Made by a program: the position numbers and the translations under genes
In this document: positions 57,601-64,000 of the stretch, piece after piece
Layout of the letters: every line of letters starts with the position of its first letter
Numbering within the stretch: the first letter of the stretch is position 1
DNA from: Amyelois transitella
Lineage: Eukaryota > Arthropoda > Insecta > Lepidoptera > Pyralidae
Direction: 5' to 3'
Assembly: GCF_032362555.1 (NCBI RefSeq)
Contig: NC_083507.1
Span: 2,173,001 to 2,237,000 of the forward strand
DNA length: 64,000 nt
The notes under the pieces: model-generated
The model's input: the letters and a program-made list of their open reading frames with translations, nothing else
Told to the model about the DNA's origin: nothing
Databases searched by the model: none

Positions 57601-58628
57601 CCATGCACCTGTCATTAAATTGTGCACTATATTGGAAATGGATAATACCCAAAATCCCAACGACAAACAGCAAGTTGATAAGCCTCGTGACGACAAGAGG
57701 GAACCGTAGTTTTGTTCGCGTTGAAGAATCCTTCTGGAAGCTTCGACAGTTCTGAATCTTTAGCCGCCATTACAGTTGTCCTGTTACGGGTTTGGCTCAA
57801 ACCAATGCTAAATTAATCTTTTCACAGCTTTTATGTTGTCATTTACAATATTATTATTAGCTATTTATAGCGGACTTGTGACTCAAAAGACTGTATTTAT
57901 GAATCTGTTATATAAACATAAAAACCTTCTTCTCTCATTATCTATACTAATATTATAAAGCTGAACAGTTTGTTTGTTTGAACGCGCTAATCTCAGGAAG
58001 TACTGGTTCGAATTTAAAAATTATTTTTGCGTTGAATAGACCATTTATCAAGGAAGGCTTTAGGCTACTATACTAATATTATAAAGCTGAACAGTTTGTT
58101 TGTTTGAACGCGCTAATCTCAGGAAGTACTGGTTCGAATTTAAAAATTATTTTTGCGTTGAATAGACCATTTATCAAGGAAGGCTTTAGGCTATATAACA
58201 TCACGCTGCAACTATAAGTAGCAAAGAAATAATGGAAAATGTGAAAAAAAACGGGGAAAATTATTTATCCTCGAGGGCTTCAATAATGCCCAAAATAACT
58301 ATTCCACGCAGGCGAAGTTGCGGCCACAGCTAGTCGTCTATATATTTTAAGCACAGAAAGCTATAACTACCGTTAAATCAAAAGCCACAAATAAATCGTC
58401 TAAGAAATACGAGTAACAGATTGACAATTATCCATCGTCTCAACGCTGCCATAGACAAAACATAAAATTACCTAAAATCCTATGTCCCAGCAAGTTGATA
58501 AGCCTCGTGACGACGACGGGGAACCGCAGTTTGATCGCGTTGAACAACCCTTCTGGAAGCTTCGCCAGCTCTGAATCTCTGACCGCCATTACTGTTGTGC
58601 TGCGACGAGTCTGGGTCACCATCTCGAC
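36521..58628 (-). CDS. sws: Swiss cheese / neuropathy target esterase, C-terminal part
   Basis: Lysophospholipase/phospholipase of the NTE (PNPLA6/7) family, an ER-anchored enzyme deacylating phosphatidylcholine and lysophosphatidylcholine. Exons in transcript order: 58472-58628, 56938-57093, 56054-56172, 55171-55284, 54324-54506, 53867-54022, 52988-53107, 52142-52328, then 47363-47479 or 46362-46478, 45846-45966, 45327-45417, 44532-44740, 44018-44162 and 36521-36628. All joins keep phase and give 660 residues. The patatin domain shows the oxyanion-hole loop GGGGARG (278-284), the nucleophile Ser308 in GVSIG, and the catalytic Asp428 in LLLDGG. Upstream are the family's QPSIGK-type linker and [15 protein letters not shown]; downstream are [15 protein letters not shown] and [10 protein letters not shown]. 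The membrane segment and cyclic-nucleotide-binding-like domains must lie beyond the right edge. Introns are loaded with repeats. Confidence 0.92.
37769..40879 (-). CDS. LINE endonuclease / reverse transcriptase polyprotein
   Basis: The frame encodes 1036 residues. The N-terminal part is an AP-type endonuclease ([10 protein letters not shown] near 39, CVNETKRK near 65, [10 protein letters not shown] near 200, SDHLLVISR near 270), which nicks target DNA to prime insertion. The central reverse transcriptase shows FVDLEKAYD (661-669), [14 protein letters not shown] and the catalytic YADD at 761-764. The C-terminal domain has the LMYGSESW and [11 protein letters not shown] motifs common in insect RTE/Bov-B-like elements. 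No zinc knuckle or RNase H is evident. The stop lies inside the sequence that SINE-A shares with this LINE. The intact frame suggests recent activity. Confidence 0.85.
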   Translation of the reverse strand: MDANFLKEHLDGGDGVRTPSRLVPGGSGMRSAESRFATMNVRGGMKDKIEEVCQMMDERRLDVLCVNETKRKGCDATQHGPYTAYWSGISSTSRGCQGVGLILSARMAECVNEYECVSPRLLWIRLKVGITRIFVLGVYAPWDVGSRGTTSAKSENEEFWNSVREVLKVTKPNEKIIMLGDFNGWVGVKRDGYEKVLGAFGDEKVNDNGRSVLEICLEWDLFVSNSMFQHKEIHTYTRVEGILKSMIDFVIVDERLKNKVLDTRAYRGAGIDSDHLLVISRIRGIFNRWRHRVREQTSALERVKVENLQDMDVGKKYINRLKDEFGDLEEMSDIEDGWKEFKERIVRVAVEVCGVSRRRKGKNHKNAWMSKDVQELVRLKKKAWLDLLAAKANLRMQEVIDEDVNEARKEYKKMKDLVKKAVIRKKEEYKEDFDKRLSEDFQSNLKVFWKSVRSARGNTITRELTRIRCQDGSVVKGEECVLKIWKDYFESLFEKKEGNKKDFCYSEEKENEMEGEIEMFEIVEALKSMKAGKAAGCDRVSVEMLKAGKGVVASQLYCLFNLCWRSGRVPKDWCKAVIVPLYKGKGSQLDCKNYRGISLLSVVGKLYAKVLINRVRNETDDKIWDAQAGFRKGMGCTDQVFSLRCIAEKFLAKSQKVYCTFVDLEKAYDRVERNELWSALSMHGVSSLLIRALKSLYEDSSACVRINGAHTEWFKIEKGVRQGCVASPWLFNLFMDSCLTDLKESKSGLRMNELLVKCLLYADDQVILASSAEELQEMVNCMHEALKEKGMKVNVSKTKTLVFEMEKEMTACNILIGGEKVEQVKEFVYLGSKFTSDGKYDSDIERRVNAGNMVNGALHAFMSSQKLSKKARLAVHRGVLVPTLMYGSESWVWQKKHESRINAVEMRALRSMMGVKLSDRIRNSVIRECCDVKEDVVTGIEKGMLRWFGHVERMNECRLTKQIYKESVEGKVGVGRPRRTYLDQIKDVLVKGQVKSTRNRRACMKRVMNVDEAKEVCRDRGKWKEVVSAYPSGKEA
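40782..41081 (-). CDS. short upstream LINE frame (ORF1-like)
   Basis: This is a 99-residue frame in the LINE leader, in a different frame from the main ORF and overlapping its start by 98 bases. RTE elements often have a small frame overlapping the start of the polymerase frame. No domain is recognisable, and whether it is translated is unknown. Confidence 0.35.
   Translation of the reverse strand: MGFLFNVNPCQSKVCRADGCMARGEPSLERATSAMGLGDPQVMASLTLACGALLGRTKFFPSVSWESHGCKFFERAPRWRRWCPHPITSRSRRERYAVC
41478..41515. repeat. perfect 38-bp palindrome
   Basis: Two 19-base arms, GTACACCCGCGGTCCTGAC and its exact complement, meet with no spacer. It lies just inside the right inverted terminus of the DNA transposon and contains the GTACAC motif repeated in the termini. 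Confidence 0.95.
41857..42025. repeat. two-copy tandem repeat (~84 bp)
   Basis: The copies at about 41857-41935 and 41944-42025 share a poly(T) run, TGTGGAAAGAAGTGTCGAA and AAACCACC, followed by similar A-rich sequence. The copies differ at several positions. Confidence 0.8.
42749..42817 (-). CDS. sws: candidate alternative sws terminal exon
   Basis: After an acceptor-like TTTATAG the frame ATGTCTTCCAGC runs 22 codons to a stop (product [22 protein letters not shown]). It is in phase with exon 13, which ends in phase 0. It would replace the exon at 36521-36628 with a different acidic tail, and lies before the transposon-filled intron. Codon use and GC content differ from the AT-rich flanks. 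This is a prediction without transcript support. Confidence 0.4.
   Translation of the reverse strand: MSSSVEDGAAWISDTELVRNTY
42866..42968 (+). mobile_element. SINE-A, 5'-truncated copy
   Basis: Middle and tail only, from ATATGCCAAACGG to GATATAGACGTGATTATATG followed by TATG repeats. Confidence 0.7.
43618..43845 (+). repeat. family B interspersed repeat
   Basis: Recognisable blocks are CGTGAGGAAAACTGCAC, GGAGGTCAGATGGGAGTCGC, TTCGTGTAAAAACC and GAGTGGTGAGGATGCAACC. The same order occurs at 54081 and 58909 and, inverted, at 44983. It is not coding and its class is not identified. Confidence 0.7.
44983..45234 (-). repeat. family B interspersed repeat
   Basis: This is the reverse complement of the 43618 copy. 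It runs from the CTTCCTCCTGGC end through GCATCCTCACCACTC to CCGTAAGAGCATC, and lies between sws exons 11 and 12. Confidence 0.7.
45555..45788 (+). mobile_element. SINE-A, near full-length copy
   Basis: Head, middle and tail are present in order. The CACCAATAC spacer of the head is deleted, and part of the tail block is missing. Confidence 0.8.
46362..46478 (-). CDS. sws: sws alternative exon 9b
   Basis: This 117-nt exon has an acceptor (CATCAG) and donor (CCAG|GTATGT), entering and leaving in phase 1 exactly like exon 9a. It encodes [14 protein letters not shown], then FPPICDPQ, then [15 protein letters not shown]. The catalytic Asp is kept, but the following residue is Cys instead of Gly. 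About 27 of 38 residues match exon 9a. Vertebrate NTE has a single such segment, so mutually exclusive splicing is likely. Confidence 0.85.
47363..47479 (-). CDS. sws: sws alternative exon 9a
   Basis: This 117-nt exon (acceptor CCGCAG, donor CCAG|GTAAAC, phase 1 to phase 1) encodes [20 protein letters not shown] and [15 protein letters not shown]. It has the standard patatin DGG motif with the dyad Asp and is the closer of the two to vertebrate NTE. It lies 884 bases upstream of exon 9b in transcript order. Inclusion of both would keep frame but duplicate the active-site Asp segment. Confidence 0.88.
48589..48660 (+). mobile_element. LINE 3' end fragment (Jockey/CR1-like)
   Basis: CCTTTGTACTGTACTG, then CTCCTTTAGTGAACAATAAAG, then TTAC repeats. 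The same block ends the longer fragment at 56380-56506. This is a different family from the RTE-like LINE. Confidence 0.55.
48767..48940 (-). mobile_element. truncated, internally deleted RTE-like LINE copy with 20-bp target duplication
   Basis: It carries the LINE's 3' terminal TACA repeats and the last ~100 bases of coding sequence. It then jumps over about 120 bases to CTCCACATGACC. A perfect 20-base direct repeat starting CCTATAACTAAT flanks it at 48747-48766 and 48941-48960, showing insertion by target-primed reverse transcription. Confidence 0.85.
48961..52141. other. sws intron 8, AT-rich
   Basis: No exon or clear mobile element was recognised between the truncated LINE and sws exon 8. 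Short open frames at 50241 and 50841 on the plus strand look random. Confidence 0.5.
52557..52779 (+). mobile_element. SINE-A copy lacking the first ~25 bases
   Basis: From GAATAGAACCACTTC to GGTAGAGACGTGTCCATATG followed by TATG repeats. Several small deletions lie in the head. Confidence 0.75.
53391..53898 (-). repeat. 88-bp satellite derived from the end of sws exon 6 and its donor
   Basis: Units start at 53391, 53479, 53567, 53655, 53743 and 53831, a constant 88-base period. Units 1-4 are identical, and unit 5 differs at several bases. The partial sixth unit is the real end of exon 6 (codons for HVGMIRAIQ) with its donor at 53866-53865. Units 1-4 keep the CAG|GTAC donor; in unit 5 the GT has become TT. 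Since 88 is not a multiple of 3, reading into or splicing in a unit would shift frame. Confidence 0.95.
54081..54295 (+). repeat. family B interspersed repeat
   Basis: CCGATGCTCTTAC, GTGAGGAAACCTGCACATTC and GAGTGGTGAGGATACAACC occur in the family order. It sits between sws exons 5 and 6, about 28 bases from the exon 5 donor. Confidence 0.7.
54660..54900 (-). repeat. family B terminal part
   Basis: It contains GAATGTGCAGGTTTC, CCGTAAGAGCATCCGTTAG and then a TTCGACCACCGTCGC block, as at 45170-45265. It is diverged. Confidence 0.5.
54957..55159 (+). mobile_element. SINE-A copy abutting the sws exon 4 donor
   Basis: Head (from AAGAATAGGAACACTCC), middle and tail are present. The tail repeats end about 11 bases before the donor of exon 4 (55170). 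Confidence 0.75.
55320..55480 (+). repeat. interspersed repeat, family C
   Basis: Closely similar to 2414-2590, including AATAGATTTATTTTCAAAAT, CTAATTATAACTACTAT and AAAGCGCATGTGTAGAA. Confidence 0.65.
55563..55773 (+). mobile_element. SINE-A copy, diverged
   Basis: It begins in the head at CCCAATGGATATCGTAAAAGG, continues through GGGATTCTTCTTTTAGGCGA and ends at the ATAGACGTGACTATATATG tail. The middle has an unrelated or strongly diverged patch. Confidence 0.7.
55775..56048 (-). mobile_element. non-autonomous Helitron-like element
   Basis: Read on the minus strand it starts TCTATACTTACTAATATTAT and ends GACGAAGTCGCGGGCACAGC followed by TAGTA, giving TC...CTAG ends. A short GC hairpin precedes the 3' end. 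These termini are common in Lepidoptera. A second copy lies at 57947-58336. Confidence 0.55.
56380..56506 (+). mobile_element. LINE 3' end (Jockey/CR1-like)
   Basis: GGCAGGAAGAGATCCC, ATAAGCCCGCC and GTACTGTACTG, then CTCCTTTAGTGAACAATAAAG and TTAC repeats. This is the usual 3' end of an abundant lepidopteran LINE; coding sequence is absent. Confidence 0.6.
57120..57365 (+). mobile_element. SINE-A, full-length copy with 11-bp target duplication
   Basis: Complete head and middle with a slightly deleted tail. Flanked by aatgtaaataa at 57109-57119 and 57366-57376. The insertion lies 26 bases upstream of the sws exon 2 acceptor, where it probably displaced the original branch-point region. Confidence 0.85.
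57645..57808 (-). pseudogene. sws: decayed tandem copy of sws exon 1
   Basis: The segment matches the exon at 58472-58628 along nearly its whole length, including VMA.(K/R)DSEL and KLPEG, and keeps donor-like GGGTATT. One extra base in the ANKTT region shifts the frame, so it cannot replace the exon. It lies in the intron between exons 1 and 2. Confidence 0.85.
57947..58336 (+). mobile_element. Helitron-like element with internal tandem duplication
   Basis: It starts TCTATACTAATATTATAAAG and ends CGGCCACAGCTAG. The first ~120 bases are repeated (57950-58071 and 58073-58190). Otherwise it matches the reverse of 55775-56048. Confidence 0.6.
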
Positions 58629-58687
58629 CTAGGGAGAAATATTAACTTATTTATTTATTTCATAGATTGCAATGATTTTTTTTTTTT

Positions 58688-58770
58688 GGTGGCCATTCAG
58701 TCTATTTTAGACTGTTGGCTCTGTCTACCCCGCAAGGGATATAGACGTGATATGTATGTATGTATGTATT
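58688..58770 (+). mobile_element. SINE-A tail fragment
   Basis: GGCCATTCAGTC to CCGCAAGGGATATAGACGTG followed by TATG repeats. It lies just upstream of sws exon 1. Confidence 0.65.
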
Positions 58771-58908
58771 ATTATTTTTTTTTCAACTTAAACATCCTAA
58801 TATGAGAGACGGTGGCCGTACGTTTAAGATAAGCCGGCCAAAAATGCGCAAATAATGCGTGTACAAACGATTCGTTTCCGAGTTATGTACATTAGTTTTA
58901 TTGCTAAC

Positions 58909-59131
58909 CGATGCTCTTACGGTGAGGGAAATCATTGTGAGGAAACTTGCACATTCAGGATGTGTAACCATGATCGATCCAATATGGGTTAGATGGATGC
59001 GGAGGTCAGATGGGAGTAGCTTCGTGTAAAAACCCTGAAAAACCAAATCCAGGATCCATGGTCAAAAGCATACCCTGGGCTCCTCTCCAGAGTGGTGAGG
59101 AAGCAACCGGTAGTAAAGCCAGGAGGAAGAG
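58909..59131 (+). repeat. family B interspersed repeat
   Basis: CCGATGCTCTTACGGTGAGG to GAGTGGTGAGGAAGCAACC and CCAGGAGGAAGAGG, in the same order as the copies at 43618 and 54081. Confidence 0.7.
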
Positions 59132-59490
59132 GATTTTCATGGAATAGGCGCACTTTCTAGAGAAAACTAGATGAGTAAGTGAAAATATTTACCTAATCTT
59201 AGCCTAACTATACGGGAATGAAGTTGATTTTTACATATATTTATTTATTTATATTTACTAGCGGACCCGATAGACTTCGTTCTGTCAAAAAGATTTGTAA
59301 TATGACAGTTTTTTGTTCCTATCTATTAGACCTACATTGGTTAGACAACAGTGAACTTTATATATTAGCAATAAAGCTCAAATTGATTGTACGTATTGGT
59401 TAGAAAACGTTTGTATGGGATAAAGAAAAGGACTGTTTTTAAGGTTTTTCAGGCAATTATTTGGTATTTTTTCGCCGTTAAAACCATGCC

Positions 59491-59584
59491 GTGCCGTGTG
59501 GTTCCCGGCACCATTACAAAAAAGAATAGGACCACTCCATCTCTTTCCCACGGATGTCGTAAAAGGCGACTAAGGGATAGGCTT
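59491..59584 (+). mobile_element. SINE-A/LINE head, interrupted by the BEL element
   Basis: The intact head runs from GTGCCGTGTGG to GGGATAGGCTT, then stops abruptly where TGTTGG begins the presumed LTR. It shares the CATTACAAA and CCCACGGATG variants with the LINE head at 41067-41172, so it may be a LINE 5' end instead of a SINE. Confidence 0.75.
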
Positions 59585-62500
59585 TGTTGGAGCATATATA
59601 CATAAATAAAGAATATTAATTTAATATTTTTACACCATTTCATAGACAATGTTTAACTTTGTAAAATTAGTTTCTGAACGACAACGCGGCGGTTGTCTAT
59701 TGCATTTATATCCGTTTCCTTAATTCAAAAAAAATCACGCTAGATCTTGTGCTCGCCATAACCTCATTTCGCAAAAATATTGTCATCAAAAGAAATAAAC
59801 GGAATTACACAGGCATTTGAACCAAAGGAATCATTCATTTCAAGACCCAAGCGCCAACATACGTTGTGGACCTTCGTCGCCGCATGAAGACATAGAACCA
59901 GCGAGGTTAAGACGTCGGAGGAACTGCTGCATACATTCGGTACGGCCAGCCATCCTTCCTAACCTCGTCCCTGTGAGTTCAATCTGTGCTAATACCGTGC
60001 TTTGTTCATATTTCAGTTCTTGTGCATCGCTATAGTCAGCTTTCTGCCGTTGCTAGCATCGGCTGACGCCACAGTACGAACAGGAATATTCACAAACCGT
60101 AAGTCCTTTCACAAACAACCAAAATGAGCCTAGTTAATGATGAAGCTAAGCCTAAATCTCGCGATAGGTCTCCGTACAGTAGGCCCCCTACCGCCTTCTG
60201 TGACAAAGATAGTGAGAAGTTGACTGATTTAGTAAAAGGCAGAGGCATAATCAAAGGTCGCCTCACAAGACTAACAACCTTTATTAATAGCATAACTCGA
60301 GATCAATTAAATAGTCAAAAATGCATTGATTTAAAACTGCGTATGCAAGGCGCAGCCAGCTTACTTACTGAATTTAATAATATTCAAACAATGATTGAGA
60401 AGATAGTGATAGACTCTGATTTAGATTGCCAATTAAATCAACGAGATTTATTTGAGGATAGCTATTATAGTGCCTTGTCACGAGCTGAATACTTACTTAA
60501 CCGAGCCGAAGTCTCTGATGGCTCCAGTGTGTGTCATAGTAAAATAAAATCAATTAAATTACCTGTCATATCTATGCCTACATTCGATGGTTCATATGAG
60601 CATTGGCTCGAGTTTCGAGATACATTTATGTCTTTAGTTCATAATTCTAATGAAATTAGCGATATTCAAAAATTTCATTACCTAAAATCCTCATTAAAGG
60701 GCAGTGCGGAGTTGGTTATAGATTCTGTGGAGTTCTCAGCCAGCAATTATACTATAGCATGGGAATTACTTCTCAATAGATACAATAATAGCAGTATGTT
60801 AATACACAACCATGTTAAGGCCTTATTTACCATTCAGAAATTAACTAAGGAGTCGTACCACATGCTCAGGCGCCTAATTGATACAATACTTAAGAATTTA
60901 AGAGCTTTAAAAATGCTTGGTGAACCCACTGAGCACTGGGATACACTGGTCATATTCATAGTCACTTCTAAATTAGATGAAACTACTGAACGCGAGTGGG
61001 AGCAATATAAGTGTACTATTCGTAAACACAATGAAACTAAATCATCACTAAAGGTAGATGATCTACTCACCTTTCTCAGGGACCGTGCTGAGATGTTGGA
61101 AACATTGCAAGCCTCTCATAGTAAGATTAATCTTGATTCCAAAAAACAAACTACACATAAGGCTCAATGCAATGTCTCCACCAAGTCACAACAAAGTCGC
61201 ACTACCTATAAGAAGCCATGTTTAATGTGTTACAATGATCATGCACTGTATTCCTGTCCAAAGTTTTTGGATGCTAATATAGACACTAAACTACACTTTA
61301 TAGCTACCAACAAGTTGTGTGAGAACTGTTTACGCTCTGGACATACGTTAGAAACATGTAAGTTTGGTCCGTGTCGAAAATGTAATAGAAAACATAATAC
61401 GCTAATTCATAGTGACACGTCTAATGACGCTCAAGTAATGACGCTTCATTCAAATTGCAATAATCGTGAGCCGAGAGATGTACCGACCGCGCCCGCGACC
61501 CCCGCGGTCCCCGCGGTCGACGTCCCCATGCATCGGTCTAGCACGGCACAGGTAAACAAGCCGCACATAGATAACACTCGCTATACGTTCAATAATCAAT
61601 CAGTTAAAAGTATAAATTCTGTTTTATTATCGACTGCTATGATTGAAATAGCGGATAATCACAATAATTATCATATTGCACGCTGTCTTCTCGATTCAGG
61701 AAGTCAACTTTGTTTTTTGTCTAAGGATTTATGTACAAAACTTAATGTTACTTTAATACAGTCCACTTGTGAAATACGAGGAATAGGTAACTCGGTTACA
61801 AACTCAACACAGATCTGTGATGTTAAAATAAGATCGCGCACCGGTGCCTATTCTACGAGTTTAAAATGTTTTGTGTTGCCTTACATTTCATGTACATTGC
61901 CGGCGGTTGCATATGATCAAAACGAACTATTCATCCCTGAACATATACAGCTAGCCGATCCATTATTTTACGAGTCCCACAATATTGACATTTTGATTGG
62001 CGCAGAAATATTTTGGGATTTATTATGCGAAGGTAAAATAAGGTTACCAAATGGCCCAGTTTTACAAAACACAAAATTAGGTTGGATAATTTCAGGGCCT
62101 ATACACAGTAATACGCACAATATTGATAGGTCTTTCCAATGTAATTTTTCGCACGCTATTGAAACACAATTACGGCAGTTTTGGGAACTAGAGGAACTGC
62201 CTAAGGCTAGTCTCACACACACGGACGACGAGCGTGCTTGCGAAGAACATTTTATTAACACTACAACGCGCACAAGTGATGGAAGGTTCTGCGTACATCT
62301 GCCGCTTCAGAAGTCACCAGCTAGCCTTGGCGAGTCGTACACTCAGGCTAAAATTCGTTTTTTAGTTTTAGAAAGACGCCTCGAACGTAATATTACTTAT
62401 AAAAAATTATACACTGATTTCATACATGAATACCTTGATTTGGGTCATATGAAAAAGGTAAGTTCATATGGAACACCACATTATTTTTTACCACACCATG

Positions 62501-64000
62501 GTGTATATCGGGAGCATAGCTCTTCAACCCGATTGAGAGTAGTCTTTGACGGAAGTGCTGCTACTAGTAATGGAGTATCCTTAAATGACATTCAGCTTGT
62601 CGGGCCGCCACTACAAAGTGAACTATTTGATATTTTATTGCGGTTTAGACGATATAGGTTTACTGCGTGTGCAGACATACAAAAAATGTACAGGCAGTGC
62701 CTATTACATGAGTCACAACGCGACATGCAACTGATTGTCTGGCGGGATAATCCTTCTGAGCCTTTAAGTGTGTACCAGCTCAACACCGTGACCTACGGCA
62801 TGGCAGCGTCACCCTATCTTGCTGTTAGATGCCTCAAACAGCTGGCACTTGAGTGTACTGACCCTGATGTAAAGAGAATCATATCTGAGGACTTTTACGT
62901 TGATGATATGATCACAGGTTGGGATGATAAACATGAATTATTATCATTTTGTAACAAGACTTCAAAGTGTTTACAGTCCGGTTGTTTTCCATTGAGAAAA
63001 TGGACATTTAACTTTCAATGTGATCAGTCATCAGGTCCGTTCAGCGCAGGTAAGGAGTTAACATTAGGTGATACTGTTCAGTGCAAGACTTTGGGTTTAG
63101 GATGGTACAACACTAGTGATGAATTTTATTTTAATACGCAATTTAAGAGTGACACTAACAAGATAACAAAACGTAGTATTTTATCACACATATCTCAAAT
63201 TTTTGACCCCCTTGGTTTAGTTAGTCCAATTATAATAATAGTGAAAATATTATTACAGCGACTTTGGTTATTGCAATTAGGTTGGGACGATGTGGTGCCA
63301 AGCGATGTTCTACTTACATGGACTAAGTTTGCGAACGCCCTATCGGAACTTAACACCATTCGTGTGCCTCGTCATGTTATTAACACTACTGCTACACATT
63401 CGGAGTTACACATTTTTACCGATGCATCGCAAGTAGCGTACGGCGCTTGTATTTACGTACGCTCAGTCAGCAGTGACAATAATTCATTGGTGAGACTGTT
63501 GTGCTCAAAAAGCAAGGTTGCTCCTTTGAAGCCCGTTAGTATTCCGCGGCTAGAATTATGCGGAGCTTTATTAGGTGCAAGGCTATACGACAAAGTGAAT
63601 AAGGCACTTCATTTACAATTTAAAAATATTATGTTTTGGACTGACTCAACAATTGTACTAGGCTGGTTACACATGCCACCTAACTTACAAAAAACTTTTG
63701 TACAAAATAGGACATCAGAAATACATGAGTTGACGAGGGAACTTCCTTGGCGTCATGTAAGTGGAAAAAATAATCCAGCTGATTTAGTGTCCCGCGGTAT
63801 GTCGCTAGAAGATCTCTCAACTTCTACGTTATGGTGGGAAGGCCCGGCCTATCTTCGCCAGCCCGATTTTAGATGCGATCTGGTGCCTTCATTTATAAAT
63901 GGTTTGCCTGATGAGTTACCAGAGTTAAAATCGGGCGTGACGCTTTCTGCTGTGCCTGATAAAGTTTCCGAGTCTTCCTTGTTTCCCTTCTATAGATTTT
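59585..64000 (+). mobile_element. BEL/Pao LTR retrotransposon, 5' part
   Basis: The presumed 5' LTR starts TGTTGGAGCATATATAC at the break in the SINE-A head. The LTR and leader extend to the gag-pol start at 60124; the LTR's right end could not be set. The integrase region, 3' LTR and the rest of the interrupted repeat should lie right of the window. It is on the opposite strand to sws, probably inside an upstream sws intron. Confidence 0.75.
60124..64000 (+). CDS. BEL/Pao gag-pol polyprotein, incomplete at the edge
   Basis: The frame is open for 1292 codons with no stop and runs off the window. Gag-like N-terminus: LPVISMPTFDGSYEHWLEFR at residues about 147-166, the usual BEL capsid segment. 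It is followed by two zinc-binding motifs; the second is CENCLRSGHTLETC at 399-412 (CX2CX4HX4C). The aspartic protease has DSG at 524-526. The reverse transcriptase has CADIQKMYRQ near 850 and the catalytic YVDD at 925-928. An RNase H-like domain follows, with Asp1100 in IFTDAS and Asp1174 in FWTDST. This order is typical of the BEL/Pao superfamily. The intact frame suggests a young copy. The start ATG is the first in frame after a stop-rich leader. Confidence 0.9.
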   Translation, partial: MSLVNDEAKPKSRDRSPYSRPPTAFCDKDSEKLTDLVKGRGIIKGRLTRLTTFINSITRDQLNSQKCIDLKLRMQGAASLLTEFNNIQTMIEKIVIDSDLDCQLNQRDLFEDSYYSALSRAEYLLNRAEVSDGSSVCHSKIKSIKLPVISMPTFDGSYEHWLEFRDTFMSLVHNSNEISDIQKFHYLKSSLKGSAELVIDSVEFSASNYTIAWELLLNRYNNSSMLIHNHVKALFTIQKLTKESYHMLRRLIDTILKNLRALKMLGEPTEHWDTLVIFIVTSKLDETTEREWEQYKCTIRKHNETKSSLKVDDLLTFLRDRAEMLETLQASHSKINLDSKKQTTHKAQCNVSTKSQQSRTTYKKPCLMCYNDHALYSCPKFLDANIDTKLHFIATNKLCENCLRSGHTLETCKFGPCRKCNRKHNTLIHSDTSNDAQVMTLHSNCNNREPRDVPTAPATPAVPAVDVPMHRSSTAQVNKPHIDNTRYTFNNQSVKSINSVLLSTAMIEIADNHNNYHIARCLLDSGSQLCFLSKDLCTKLNVTLIQSTCEIRGIGNSVTNSTQICDVKIRSRTGAYSTSLKCFVLPYISCTLPAVAYDQNELFIPEHIQLADPLFYESHNIDILIGAEIFWDLLCEGKIRLPNGPVLQNTKLGWIISGPIHSNTHNIDRSFQCNFSHAIETQLRQFWELEELPKASLTHTDDERACEEHFINTTTRTSDGRFCVHLPLQKSPASLGESYTQAKIRFLVLERRLERNITYKKLYTDFIHEYLDLGHMKKVSSYGTPHYFLPHHGVYREHSSSTRLRVVFDGSAATSNGVSLNDIQLVGPPLQSELFDILLRFRRYRFTACADIQKMYRQCLLHESQRDMQLIVWRDNPSEPLSVYQLNTVTYGMAASPYLAVRCLKQLALECTDPDVKRIISEDFYVDDMITGWDDKHELLSFCNKTSKCLQSGCFPLRKWTFNFQCDQSSGPFSAGKELTLGDTVQCKTLGLGWYNTSDEFYFNTQFKSDTNKITKRSILSHISQIFDPLGLVSPIIIIVKILLQRLWLLQLGWDDVVPSDVLLTWTKFANALSELNTIRVPRHVINTTATHSELHIFTDASQVAYGACIYVRSVSSDNNSLVRLLCSKSKVAPLKPVSIPRLELCGALLGARLYDKVNKALHLQFKNIMFWTDSTIVLGWLHMPPNLQKTFVQNRTSEIHELTRELPWRHVSGKNNPADLVSRGMSLEDLSTSTLWWEGPAYLRQPDFRCDLVPSFINGLPDELPELKSGVTLSAVPDKVSESSLFPFYRF

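Noticed and set aside
1-64000. CRISPR arrays, bacterial operons or tRNA/rRNA genes
   Set aside because: No regular spacer-repeat arrays, Shine-Dalgarno-led frames, cloverleaf tRNAs or rRNA segments were found. The only periodic array is the 88-bp sws satellite.

Overview
This window is eukaryotic, AT-rich DNA from an insect, most likely a moth or butterfly. The signs are small exons with GT/AG introns, dense interspersed repeats of lepidopteran character (Helitron-like ends with TC...CTAG, a retroposed SINE-like family ending in TATG/TACA repeats, RTE-like and BEL/Pao retroelements), and an insect-type Swiss-cheese/NTE gene. There is no prokaryotic or viral gene organisation.

Layout. Positions 1 to about 25,900 hold many repeat copies and no complete gene. 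The exception is an orphan first coding exon with a signal peptide on the minus strand (23,955-24,051), preceded by a CpG-rich promoter-like block. Positions 25,911-30,875 (+) carry a 12-exon gene for a 551-residue coiled-coil protein that looks like an outer-dynein-arm docking subunit (CCDC151/ODAD3-like). Positions 31,797-32,315 (-) carry a small intronless gene for a protein with a protamine-like Arg/Cys tail. Positions 32,837-34,643 (+) carry a 3-exon armadillo-repeat gene resembling RSPH14. Together these three suggest a sperm/flagellum neighbourhood.

Positions 36,521-58,628 (-) carry the C-terminal 660 residues of a neuropathy target esterase / Swiss cheese phospholipase, convergent with the RSPH14-like gene. 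I could join 14 exons in phase. The gene has repeatedly duplicated parts of itself: a pair of alternative 117-nt exons carrying the catalytic Asp (46,362-47,479), an 88-bp satellite copied from an exon/donor junction (53,391-53,898), and a decayed copy of the first visible exon (57,645-57,808). Its 5' half should lie beyond the right edge.

Mobile DNA. The last sws intron holds a 4.3-kb structure with ~120-bp inverted termini and an 8-bp direct repeat on each side. A full-length RTE-like LINE with an intact 1036-residue ORF sits inside it. The abundant SINE-like family of the window shares its 5' head and its 3' tail with this LINE, so it is probably the LINE's non-autonomous partner. The right edge (59,585-64,000) is a BEL/Pao element with an open gag-pol frame still running at the window end. 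It interrupts a copy of the same SINE-like repeat.
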